Source: Didymodactylos carnosus (Eukaryota > Rotifera > Eurotatoria > Philodinida > Philodinidae). From it: 64,000 bases of DNA. Both the position numbers and the translations under genes were made by a program. The stretch's first letter is position 1. Each line of letters begins with the position of its first letter. Shown here piece by piece: positions 37,401-48,336 of the stretch. The DNA lies in NCBI GenBank assembly GCA_905250885.1, contig CAJNOQ010000153.1, forward strand, positions 1 to 64,000, read 5' to 3'. The notes below the pieces were generated by a model. It made no database searches, had not been told where the DNA came from, and worked only from the letters and a program-made list of their open reading frames with translations.

Positions 37401-40400
37401 AATAGTTCGAATGAATAAAAAATGATTATAATTGCTTAATCCTTTTCAAGGGACATTGCTGTGATAGATTTATAAAAGCAATGGATTGGGACATGGGAAC
37501 ATCAGCTCAGAAGAAAAAAATTTTCTAATGTAAGACAATAAATAATCCAATGTTGGATCGACATAAAAAGATAAATTTTGCATTTCAGTGCATTGGGCAT
37601 TTCAGTTGACGCTATGATAAAAGTGTCGTTGGGTGTAAAGGGTTAACATCACAATTATCATCTTTTATTTCGATATTATCGATCGACGAAATGCAAGCGA
37701 ACATCAATGCTCCAAACTCTATTTCCTACTATAAAAATATACGCTACTATTTCCATAAAGATCATTAGCAGTATTGAAACATTGCGTTTAGTGAATGTTA
37801 TGAGCTTATGTATTCGATTTTTATATCTCATACTTGACATAAACAATGTTTGACATGAAAAGGTATTTTAGACAGCGACACTTACTGGCAATAATCGAAG
37901 ACAAATATTGCTATAATAGGTTGGTAAACATTTTTCAGCTGACGCTTGCAAATGATCTTTAATGAAACCTTCAATGAAGAATCGCTCAGCATTTTTCTAA
38001 AAAAATAAGAATAAAATAAGACTTTTTATTATCATAAAAAGATTTGATGTTCTTTACTTTGTAAAATTCACAATGAAACTTTTCATGAAAATTTTTCATG
38101 TTCCACAATTCACCAGTTATCTAGAATAAAAGAATTAGAATAATTCTAGAATGTTAGAGAAATCTTAATGTGCAGCATCGAGATGCCCTTCTATCCGACA
38201 CGTCGCTCGATTTTTTACTCTTCAAAACGGTTTTCCACTTCTCAGTTTTATCCATCTTAGATTTTCCCATAGGCGTTTTCTCAGTAGAGGTGAAGTGCCG
38301 TATACTGTTCGGTCTCTCGACTGCTCGGCTACGAGCATGTTTTCTATAAATTTTAATCCATTAGAGTGCTACAGATCGGACTATAACTTAAATACAATTT
38401 GACCTACATTTCTTGCAACATTACTAAACTCTTTTGCTGTATCATGTAAAAATCCATTGTTCATCATAAAATACAATAATACATGTAAATAAGGTGCTTC
38501 ACGTTCACCTAACGGTCGAAGAATCTAAAAATTCAAGAGTAAAACTTAGATTTTTTGTCAATATTGTTCGACTATAAATACCAATATGAGTAATAATCTG
38601 TCTAATTGAATTATATTATGTTTTACAGCCATCTGTATTACAGCATCAGCATACTAAACAATAAAAAACAAAAGAAAAAAAATCGTACAGCTGCTAGAGA
38701 TAAAATTTTTTTTTTTTGGTTACCTTCTGCATAAATGTTTGACTATGATTTTGTTGTAATGTTATTTCGCGTATAATATATTCAGCTAATGTTCGATAAT
38801 GTGCATTCATTGGACGAGTTGTTAAATTTTTAAATATTCTTGAAAGAGAAGAATATGATACTATAAATTTTAAATATATAGATCACTTACTCGTAAAAAG
38901 TGTTTACATATGGACGCAATTGACGATCTTCAATAATGAGTTTGAGAAATACACTACAGAATAAAGAACAAACTCAGTCAAATAGAAAGAAATCACAGTA
39001 ATGATCCACATACCAAAAACACGTTGGATTATTTTGTTGACTAAAATATTTGACAATTTCTTGTTCATTCGCTAGATTTGTTGAGCCTATAAAAAAAAAT
39101 CACTTAATTTGCTCACTAAAACACATGAAAAATATAAATACTTGTTAGTTTTTTATAATCTTCATCAACACGACTTCGAATATCGCGATAATTGTCGGGT
39201 GCACTATGTGCACGATACCAATCAGCCATAAATGATGGCATTGAATCCAAGGCTGTTGATGACCATCCATGCGGTGTCACAGTCATTATATTATTTAAAA
39301 CTTCAGTACACCATGGAACAGGCAATGAATCACAACCTAAAGGCAAAGTTTGAAATGTTTCGAAACTTCTAAATATACATTTGAATAGATGGTGATCCAT
39401 CCAGAATATCAGACAAACATTTCTCAAATTTTATACCTGTGACAATGAATGAACGTGCAATACACAGTATATAAACTTTATTTATTTCTTCCGCTTCCTT
39501 GAATGCATATGTTAATGTTTTAGACTCCAACAATTTTGGTACTTGATTATATAAATCGTTACTATTAAATTGTAGTAGAAGATTTAACAATAAATTTTGT
39601 ACTCTAAATAAAGTGCATAAAAATAACTGTAAAGATATTTTTAAGAAATAGCATTCACACACACACTTACGAACAATAGACTTGTGGATGACCAGCTATT
39701 TGTGGCGTGGTTAATACAGCTGAGAATGTTTGTAGTAATTGAACACGTGTTGCAGCCGGAATACGATTTAAACGAAAATTAAATATTTCAGCAAATAAGT
39801 GGATAGCTGAATACCAAGATTTTTGTATCATTACTCCCATATTATTAACTAAAAAGGTGAAAAGAATTAAAAATATTTTATGATCGTAGAATAATATATC
39901 ACTTACCAATATCTTTGATTCTATCTGATTCAACTTCAGTGTAAGACAAAAGACGTGCAAACGATTCGATTCCACCAGGTGAGATAAATGGCCATTGAGC
40001 TTGATTCCATAAATTTTTAATTAGAATTTCATTATAGTAATGTCGTGCAATAGCATTTCGAATATGTGCAGACATTGCATCCAATGATAATAATGGTACT
40101 GCTTCAGATGGCCCATACAAGTTATAACCCATATGATTCGTCGGAGTTGATAATTGAGAATTAAGAAAGTAGGATTTAAATAAAATATCAATAAATGTTG
40201 AATATTGACTTTGATCAGCCACATTCCATGCGATATAAAATCGATAATCTTCGACAACGACTGGTTTTCGGTCTTCAAATGACTTTAAAGCTTCAACATG
40301 TTGATGTAGAGCAATTGGAGTTTGAGTGGGTATTTGTGATGGTTGAGGAAATGTCGTCAAAGATGGAACAATTTTTGTCATTATAAAATACCAGTTAGAT

Positions 40401-42568
40401 GCTGCTGCAATAATGACAACAGAAATAAATTCACGATAATCGGGTTCCAATATTGGCTGATTGTCGGGATAAAGTGCTCGAATGACATCAGTCAATATTA
40501 AAAAATCTGGCCACGTATTCTACATAGAATAAAAAAATTATATAAGAAGGTAAAATAAAGTAGAGACTATGTGTTAAATATACTCTATGTGCTTTGTTAA
40601 TAACATGCCAAAGAAGTTGACTAATGAGCCACATTAACCAATGACGTCCATAGCCTATAAGCGGTGGTGGAGATGGTACCTAAATGTTTAACAGAAAACA
40701 AAACTTGTTTCATCGTTTTAATCCTGGATTTTTTCTTACCTTGCTATTAATTATATTCAGAATACCACTTAATGTAGCACAACTGTTTTGAATATAAACA
40801 AGTACAATTGTAGATGTAACCGTCCATAAATGTAATTGAGCTGAAAATAGTATAAACAATGATAACAATGAATATTTCTTTTAAAAAAGATAAGGATAGT
40901 AAAGAATACCGTCGAATTCTTGAATTTTATTTGTTTCATACATATTCCACAAGAGTAGATCAGCTATACATTCTTCTATAACTGGTAAACGCTGTTTTGC
41001 CTATAATAAATAAAGCAACAATGACAATAAACAAACTAGAAGAGAATAGAGTAGAAGAACGTACAGCTCTATTAATTCCTACTAAACTAAATGTTAATTC
41101 ACGAGAATTCAATTGTTTAATAACATAACGAAATAATTCTGTTTGTGCTTGAACATGAGGGCGATCAAATGGCAGCGGAGCTGTATGATGAAATTTTAAT
41201 TTCATATAATGAACGCGCCATAATATCGATGCATAATTCGAATATCCGACAACAGGATATAGAATATCTCGGCCTATGAAATATGTATAATACTTAAAAC
41301 CACACTATTACAAGCATTAACCAAAGAAACAGTACCATTGATTGAGACAAGCTGTGCAGTTGGACGAAATGAATCAATAAATTTTAATAATAAACTTGAA
41401 AAGCACTAAACATGAAACAATATTATATCTATACATTCGTCAATTAACTTAATAAAATACACATACAGCAGGATAAGGTGCTCCCGCTTTACCCCACGGG
41501 AGCGTTTGTTTTATTTCATTTTGTATAAAATAACTTAATTGAAGATTGTTATCAGGATTCATTATTAAACAGCAAAGCTAAATAAACAAAAATATTTAGA
41601 AAGATTGATATAATACATGATTAATGATATTTACATTGTACAACTTGAAAACTTTGTCATTGTCTTCAATAGGTATTTCGATTGGTAAATATTGTACCTT
41701 TTCTAACAATTGCTTGAATATATCTCGAATGCCCTGAATGATGAATTAACATACTTTCTTTTGTCATAGAACTTCTCTATGCTACTCACTTTGTAATCCG
41801 GATAGCGTACAAGAAACTGTAAAAGATCCATTGCTGAGTTCCAGATTAATGTGGATAAATTAATATTCATACGTGGATGTTGTAAGATGTTTTCAGCAAA
41901 TATTCTTTCAATAAAAGAAATTCAAAAATTAACTACAACATTACAAAGTAAAGCATCTTACTTTGCTAAAGGTGGATTAATTTCAACGATTTTTTTCAAC
42001 AATTTATTAATTGTGTACATTCTTGGTGCATTTGTTGAATCCATAAACATGTCGACGAATGCACGTACAAATGAAGTGTAATCCTAAAACGAATACATAA
42101 CTTTTGTTTGTTAACTTAACTTTGAAAAACTAACAATGTAACTTACACGCACACCTTGATCGCGTATTTTTTCTTTAACAATATTAATAACATTTTCAGT
42201 TAAATAGTCGACATCTTGTACATCTGACAATAAACCACTAATTTCACTAGTGCCATCAAGTCCCTAAAAAAAACAAAATAAAAAACCTTGAATATCTCAT
42301 TAGAGTCAATAATTTAAATGTGCTTTACCAAGTAACGTCTGCTCGCTAAATATGCTGCCTCATCACACGTCATCTAAAATGAAAGATACATCTCACTGAG
42401 AAAAGTGATGCAACTTCATTCTACCACGGAAAAAGTATAGATCTCGATATTATTTAGATTACCGTGATGGTATATCATTATATCCATTAACTTAAAACCA
42501 TTTTTCTCTAAATATCTCATCAAATTTTGAATCTGTACAAGAATTTTTTCTAAGTAAACATCCGACAT
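34246..42568 (-). CDS. MED23: Mediator complex subunit 23 (MED23), 31 exons
   Basis: A Mediator tail-module subunit that links DNA-bound activators to RNA polymerase II. Exons in transcript order: 42568-42425, 42373-42329, 42263-42147, 42083-41962, 41904-41790, 41733-41635, 41577-41467, 41405-41336, 41273-41065, 41000-40910, 40840-40740, 40679-40584, 40519-39907, 39848-39671, 39603-39437, 39336-39142, 39086-39014, 38953-38891, 38838-38724, 38653-38582, 38524-38408, 38120-38058, 37996-37886, 37220-37121, 37049-36951, 36885-36740, 36386-36232, 36161-36089, 36027-35819, 35759-35639, 34704-34246. They sum to 4449 nt, exactly 1483 codons, with phases matching throughout. The product is 1482 residues against about 1370 in human. 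Matches to the family include DSFRPTAQLVSING, NIDWRYNEFPNP, LNAMGLIFSALPEYYWIGMFDRM, VVHAIWLHGSISHL, LLPIIKTENQLLLAFQLIGPFLQ and NFLYHIKYIVVGDAIRDRIE. The C-terminal ~75 residues are lineage-specific, with a poly-Gln run. Least certain are exon 1 and the GAG acceptor of the exon beginning at 36386. Confidence 0.95.
34388..34436 (-). repeat. Poly-glutamine tract in the MED23 C-terminus
   Basis: A CAA/CAG run coding for about 15 consecutive Gln near residues 1425-1440, after the conserved core has ended. The mixture of CAA and CAG suggests a partly stabilised repeat. Confidence 0.8.
37440..37642. mobile_element. Possible piggyBac-type miniature element in a MED23 intron
   Basis: It is flanked by TTAA at 37436-37439 and 37643-37646. 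The left end begins TCCTTTTC and the right end, on the other strand, CCCTTTAC, close to the ends of the element at 8892-11116. Inverted similarity beyond the first few bases is weak. It lies in one of the few long MED23 introns (37221-37885). Confidence 0.5.
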
Positions 42569-43077
42569 TTCCTAAGATACACACTGCTATCTTTTGAGCA
42601 TTTATTTACATTATAAAAATAAAACTACATTACATTCTGTTAACAAGGTAGTTAGTGGGGGAAAAAGTCAACAACAGTCGATTGCAACTTTTTAATTTAT
42701 TTTTTGTTACAAATTATCCTTGCACACTAGAAAAAGCAATAAATAGTAGAAGAGTATAAACAAAAAAAAGAAAATCACAAATGAATTTTTGTTTAACATA
42801 AATCCTACAGGCTTTACATGTATGCATGTAAAGAATACACATACCACGTTTCAAATAAGTAGTATAAACAAGCAAATACGATGAACAAAAAAGTAATTCG
42901 TATGCAATATAAGCAATCGTTGGAAAACAACAACAACTTTAAGGAAAAATGATAAATTTTGAAAAGAAAAATTTCTTTTTGACCAACGCAAACAAATAGT
43001 CACCGGATGAGTAAAATGTAGTTATTGTTGTTTTCGTCAAAAATGTATAATATACAAAAATGTAACAGATAGAAGAA
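42569..43077. other. Short spacer between MED23 and the Jun gene
   Basis: About 510 bp hold both the Jun 3' UTR and the MED23 upstream region, since both genes read leftwards. The minus strand has an AATAAA hexamer at 42701-42696, about 380 nt after the Jun stop. That is a plausible poly(A) signal and would leave only about 130 bp to the MED23 start. Confidence 0.45.
42696..42701 (-). terminator. Candidate poly(A) signal for the Jun gene
   Basis: AATAAA on the minus strand, in A-rich surroundings, downstream of the Jun stop codon and before the MED23 start. Confidence 0.35.
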
Positions 43078-44674
43078 TTATCTTGAATAATTGTAGTTTG
43101 ATATTGGAGCAGACGTTGATGTTGTGTATGTTAAATTGCAACCAGACGTTTGATGATCATGTAATTGTCTCTCTAATTTGGATATTTCGTGCCGTAATTG
43201 TTCGGCAGTATCATTCAAATGTTTATTATTACCTTGTAATTCATTAACACGCTTTTGAAGTTCAGCAATACGGGTTAATTTTCTTGTACGACATTTTTGA
43301 GCAGCCTAAGTGAGATCAAAAACAAAGAATCAAAAGAGGATTTATAAATCTGTATCCTCCGTACAAGGAATTTTATATTTTCATTCGTACGACTGAAGCT
43401 CTTCCTTTTCTGGTTAAAACTGCTCCGTATGCCTACTGTATGGTATTTTAAACTAGCTAAACACAATATGTGTTGTTGATATTACATAGAAAAGCGTCCT
43501 ATTAGTTTTCTTTTATCACCTGACGGTTTCTTTCCCGTTTTTTTTCTCGTTTAACAACTTCATTTTGTTCCATATTTATCCTTTCGATTCCCGGTATTGT
43601 ATTTGACATTGTTGTTGTTGTCGTTATTAGTGACGAGGAACCTGATGGCACGTGTTGTGGTTCATCTTTGATTTTACCCAATTGTATATTGTTTGTATGC
43701 AATGTTGAAGATGACGAGTGCGTTAATGGAGACAAAGAGCTAGAGGTGGATGAATCATTGGCAGACGTATCCATTTGTGGTGAGTGAGATCGATTTTGTG
43801 AAATAGATACATTACGAACACTATTACTAGTATTTGTATTATTGTCTGTTGTAAATACATGATTATTAATTTCCATATTCGGTGTTATAGAACTGTTCGG
43901 CGTTGATGCAGCTTTTTGGAGTGCATAAACTAACGCTTGTAAATGTTCGTTATTTGCTATTGTCATTGCTGTCTCCGGATTATTAGTGAATGTATTTTGT
44001 AATTGTTGAAGAAATTGTGGGGTTATTGTTATATGATTGTCAGGTGGAACTATTATTAACGGTTGCTGAGATGACAGTTGTTGAATTGCTGTTAATATAT
44101 CAGGAGTAGAGTTACCCTGATTATTAGTAGTAGATTGTTGTGAATTCATCAGCTCTTCTAATAGCTTATAACTGGGACTTGGAGTACCATCAGTCATAAA
44201 CTGCTGTTGCGAAATTTGCTGCCGTTGCTGCTGAGAAAAGACATTTGTAATGGAATTAATTACATCAGGTGTTTGTAACTGAATGGTTGGCGTTGATGTA
44301 CTTGTAACAATATTTGTATAACCGCGTAACTTTTCATCTAATTCAGGTGTAGATAGTATTAATTTATTATAATCGTCTGATGTTAACATCGGATGAGGTA
44401 GCCCTGTTTGTCGTTGCCGAATATCTAAACTATTCGGACGAAGTTTACGATCAGCAGTTGTTGTATTATAACCAGGACGAGAAGTCGGTGGTGACATCTT
44501 ATTATGTTCAGCCGTTTGATTTGTCATTACACCAGAGTTATTTGGAACGAATGTTGTGTTTGATGTGCCGATAAGTGGCGGTGATAATGTAGTATGAACA
44601 GTTTCATTCGATGCAATGAATGAAAGATTTGGCTCTAAAATTGATTGTTCCGATGTATTCGGACAATTCAACAT
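43078..44674 (-). CDS. JUN: Jun-type AP-1 bZIP transcription factor
   Basis: Two exons, 44674-43520 and 43305-43078, give 460 residues. The intron interrupts the basic region. Spliced, the basic region reads KREKKRERNRQAAQKCRTRK, with the N-x-x-A-A-x-x-C-R contacts of AP-1 factors; separately, neither exon shows it. Five leucines at seven-residue spacing follow, then a His in the next d position, as in Jun (LQKRVNE, LQGNNKH, LNDTAEQ, LRHEISK, LERQLHD, H). A Cys soon after (SGCNL) resembles the Jun C-terminus (SGCQL). Near residues 96-114 the segment MLTSDDYNKLILSTPELDEK aligns with the Jun transactivation segment that carries the JNK-phosphorylated sites; LSTPEL keeps a Thr-Pro and the first site has lost its proline. 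The rest is Ser/Thr/Asn/Gln-rich. It should bind TRE/CRE-type sites as a homodimer or with Fos-type partners. Jun rather than Fos or ATF is favoured by the zipper end and the N-terminal motif. Confidence 0.88.
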
Positions 44675-44932
44675 TAGGATGGATCGTTTTATTTAATAAA
44701 TAAAAAGATATCTAGAAAAGCATAAAAAATTAAAATTAAGGAGATAAATCATAGAAAGCCTTATTTTTCTTTCAAAGACATGCATATAGCCCATGGCAGT
44801 TTCTGGTTCGGCTAATATACTGAAGAAAAATATCTCTTACAGAAAGTGATATCAAACTGAGTTTTGTAAACATTTGAAAGGTTCTGTAGAACTACACGAA
44901 TCCACTTTTTGAGTTTCCACTTTGTTTTTAGC

Positions 44933-45149
44933 AGGGAAAACATGGAAAATGCAGTGGTAAACTGTGGAAACCTACTTTGCTTAAAATTCCTATTAAAAAC
45001 ACTGCGAGAGTGTACTCAGTGAGCCAGTGTGTGCAGTATCCTCCGAAAGTTGTACGTACAGTCTATTGCAGAAAACGTGGAAAATCCAGTGATAAACTGT
45101 GGATGTACAGTTTGCTCAGAATTCTTAGTAGAAATACTGCATGTGAGAG
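44933..45149. repeat. Diverged direct repeat, about 130-bp period
   Basis: Two head-to-tail copies, about 44933-45015 and 45066-45149. They share the order GCAG-AAAAC-TGGAAAAT-CAGTG-TAAACTGTGGA-...-TTTGCT-AGAATTC/AAAATTC-TAGAAATACTGC/TAAAAACACTGC. By eye they are about 75 percent identical. It lies 260 bp upstream of the Jun start. Confidence 0.55.
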
Positions 45150-46050
45150 TTTATTATCAAGCTTTGGTTTGAACATATGCATATGGTCCTATATTATACG
45201 CTCGGTTGATTTCTTAATCAAACTGATTTAGTCTTGATGACGTAATATAAGGAAAAGATGGCAATTTAGACTTTTCACACTCAAAGTTTGCTTGAGATGT
45301 TTTAGGTGCTTAACTGCTTTTCACCGAGTCAAAAAACAGATCCATTCTATTGGATATCAACACCGGATTCTTTTATTCCGCAAGGTAACGAGTACAACAA
45401 GATAAACTAATTCGTCTATTCTGACATGTAAAGCAAAGGCATAAAAAAACAGGGTATGTCTGCTCCACTGGCCCTCCCACCCCTTTCCTACACACATGGT
45501 TTATCACAACAAAAGAACAAACAGTTACTTTTACTCATTGTCGTGTTAATAACCTATAAAATCCACGCGACGGTACACAAATTATAGTATTATATTCGAT
45601 TTATTTGTGCTTCTTATTTATACATTTTATCATATATGTACATTTACGATCGGGATTTACGGGCGGAATACTTTTTTTTCGCTCAGGAGAAATACCTTTA
45701 TTCCAGTTTACTTATTGAAATAAACTACAGAAAGGTGTACAAGTATTTCTTTCGATTGATCGCGTGGGCCACTGTATAGAAGGAGAACTGAATACATTCT
45801 TCTAGTTACTCTGTTCTTCAGCGAACTGAATTATGACAACTCGCTGAATCATAAACGTGACTCATCACAAAATTTAACTGTTGGTAGACACCGACAGCCA
45901 ATCAAATCTACGGCAAAGAACGATAACTATCTGAAGTTTGGGATTTTTCAAAGAATTTTATTTATTGATTAAGCAGAACATGACTAAGTTTATCAGTCTT
46001 TTCTTCTGTTCTAGAGAATGTATTTGATGCAAGTGTTTCATTACTTGCAG

Positions 46051-46112
46051 TACAGAAACAAGAAAGAACTTGGCAAGTTTGGCAAGTACAGAACAAGAAA
46101 GAACTTGGCAAG
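46051..46112. repeat. Short tandem duplication
   Basis: The word ACAAGAAAGAACTTGGCAAG occurs twice head to tail with a period of about 35 bp. The copies are almost identical, so this is a recent local duplication. Confidence 0.7.
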
Positions 46113-46475
46113 TTTTTACTTTCCACTTCTTCTCTACGTACTCACTAAGTATCATCATTTGATTCGCTTAAATCTAGTTTATGAATGAGTCAACCTCTCT
46201 TTTGACAAGTTGTAAAGAGAAAACTTTATAATGAATAAAAAATTTAAATTCTGAAAAGTGTCTATAACAAATAAACGGAGTTTAGTTGCACCAAAATTCT
46301 ACCACATCATTTTTACAAAATTTTTGCTTAAAAAAAATTCTCACTTTTTCCTAACAAACATAACGTGGAAATTTTCCTGACTGGAGTTCTAGACGATTAT
46401 AAAACGTTACGGTCTAGAAAAAATAGACTTTAGGTACTCTCTAACAGTCGCTCGAGCTCTACTGTTAATAGTCAA

Positions 46476-46549
46476 CACATTCACTTCCAGGCGTTTCAAA
46501 TACGTGCCGCGTTTGAATACATCATACGACGTATATGGCAGTGAATGTG
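46476..46549. mobile_element. Very small piggyBac-type element, 74 bp
   Basis: The ends read CACATTCACT(T/G)CCA in inverted orientation. The right flank is TTAA (46550-46553) and the left flank is TCAA (46472-46475), a one-base departure. A second pair of imperfect inverted words, GTGCCGCG and near-matches to TTTCAAATACG and TTTGAATAC, lies inside. It is little more than two termini. Confidence 0.6.
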
Positions 46550-47095
46550 TTAATATAGAACATCCTGTTTATCGACTAATTAATAGTAATGGATTGGATG
46601 ATGAATATAAAAATCCGCCCAGATGTATTCAAAAAACGTTTCATTCTGATTCGGATCAACCTAGAAGTTACTGTCGCTCAGTAGAGCACAGTTTCGTCAC
46701 GAACGCTATTTTATGCACTAGTAGAGGTTTTGAAAGCTTGAAACCTTTGGGGGAGAGATTCTTATTGAAACGCCAGATGGTGCTATTTGGTGAATAGTAA
46801 AAAAATGATAAAGATTTTGAAGATTTTATGAACCAAAAGTGCGCTATTAATACTGCGCATCAAGGTTTGAACAGGCGGTTAGTTTTTATCATTATATCAT
46901 AATTATATCATAAATAGGTGAAAATGACAACGACGGCGCTACTTGTGTTAGAAGAGTAAAATTGAGCTCTCTGGGATTGAGATAATAAATGGTAAGATGA
47001 AAAAGAAGTCTAAATCTTGTATTTGAGCCAGCAACATATTTCTGTTTCAGGAAAATAATCAAGAAGTGTAAGTTTTAGCAAAATATTCCTGTGAC

Positions 47096-47581
47096 CAGGA
47101 TTGCCAACTGAAAGAGATAAGAATGAGTAGAAAAATCCCGAAAAATAAACAGAATCAGTTAAAAAGCTCAAAACCAGAAGATCTTTTTCGCTCAAAACGA
47201 AGGAGAAAAGGTACACTTTGTTTTTTTTTAAAAGAGAATCTTATCTTTTTGCTTATCTACATATGCTTTCTTATGTCTTGTAGTACTTTAAAGGAATTCA
47301 AGTTCAAATGAATGTGTGTAAAGGAAACTGTTCTTTTTTTACAATTCATGCATTTACTTTTACAACATAGGAGACAGATACTATATTTTGACTGGAATTA
47401 AGTAAATACAATCTGACTGATAAACTGAACAATATAGACATGAATGTATTGCCTTAGTCTTTTTTCCAGAGGTCATCTTCTCCAGTAGAAATCAAGAAAA
47501 AGCCAAAAAAATCAGAAAGCTATCAGAGAAAAACTCAAAAATCAGTCAGATTCTGATAAATCAGACAAGTTGGCAAACCTG
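47096..47581. mobile_element. Possible hAT-type miniature element, 486 bp
   Basis: The ends read CAGGATTGCCAACT and, on the other strand, CAGGTTTGCCAACT. Candidate 8-bp flanks CCTGTGAC (47088-47095) and TATGTGAC (47582-47589) agree at six positions. The terminal word resembles common hAT starts. The interior is A-rich and non-coding. Confidence 0.6.
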
Positions 47582-48336
47582 TATGTGACATGCATTTGTC
47601 TGTACATGTACATACCCTTGACTACAAATTCTACTTAACTTTCAGATTACAGCTTTTTATACGTTGATTGACTGATTAGTGTAGATCGTTCATATCGTAT
47701 AACATCTTGTAACTTTTTCTTCTCTGCTCAAATCTAAATCCTTGTATTCCAATTTTTTGTGTAACTTGATAACTGCTTCAGAGAAAATAGACGAAAACAG
47801 GTTTAAAGTTAAAAAGATAAAATATATCCACATATCCACTATATAAAAAACGTAATGAAAGGAATAATAAATATATCCAAAAACCAAGGAACAGCAAATA
47901 TTATCAAAACATACACAAACGATTTAAAATACTCTATTGGCAATAAATACTGATATTCACTGAACAAGCATATTCACTGTTTTTAGTAGCACATCAGATT
48001 AGACATATAAGTCATTAGTCGGGCTTTCGTAAAAACAATCCGAAGATTCTCTAAAATCTGCTTTCGTTTGCTTTACTTCTTGTGCATATGTTCACAGACA
48101 ATCTCGTCATGCAACCTGAGACTAGAAGAATTCTTGAGAGCCTGCTAAATCAATCTGCGAGTAAACTTTAGTCGGGATTTGCTAGAGAGTGTCACTCGCA
48201 GTATCAATCATTATCGCAGTATAGTTAATCTAAAAACAACAAATGTGTAACGATAAAAACAAATGGAAAATAAAAACCGGAAACAATTACACACAATATG
48301 AGATTATATCACAGTGGACACAAAACAATAGAATAC

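Larger units (their letters stand above)
44675..48336. other. Intergenic region between the Jun gene and the nucleotide-sugar transporter
   Basis: This is 3.7 kb. It contains the Jun upstream region (right of 44674), a diverged direct repeat at 44933-45149, a short tandem duplication near 46051-46110, a 74-bp TTAA-flanked miniature element at 46476-46549, and a hAT-type miniature element at 47096-47581. No supported exon. Confidence 0.5.

Noticed and set aside
46504-46797. A 97-codon plus-strand frame starting MPRLNTSYDVYG
   Set aside because: Its first part is the 74-bp TTAA element. No homology or splice partners are seen for the rest.
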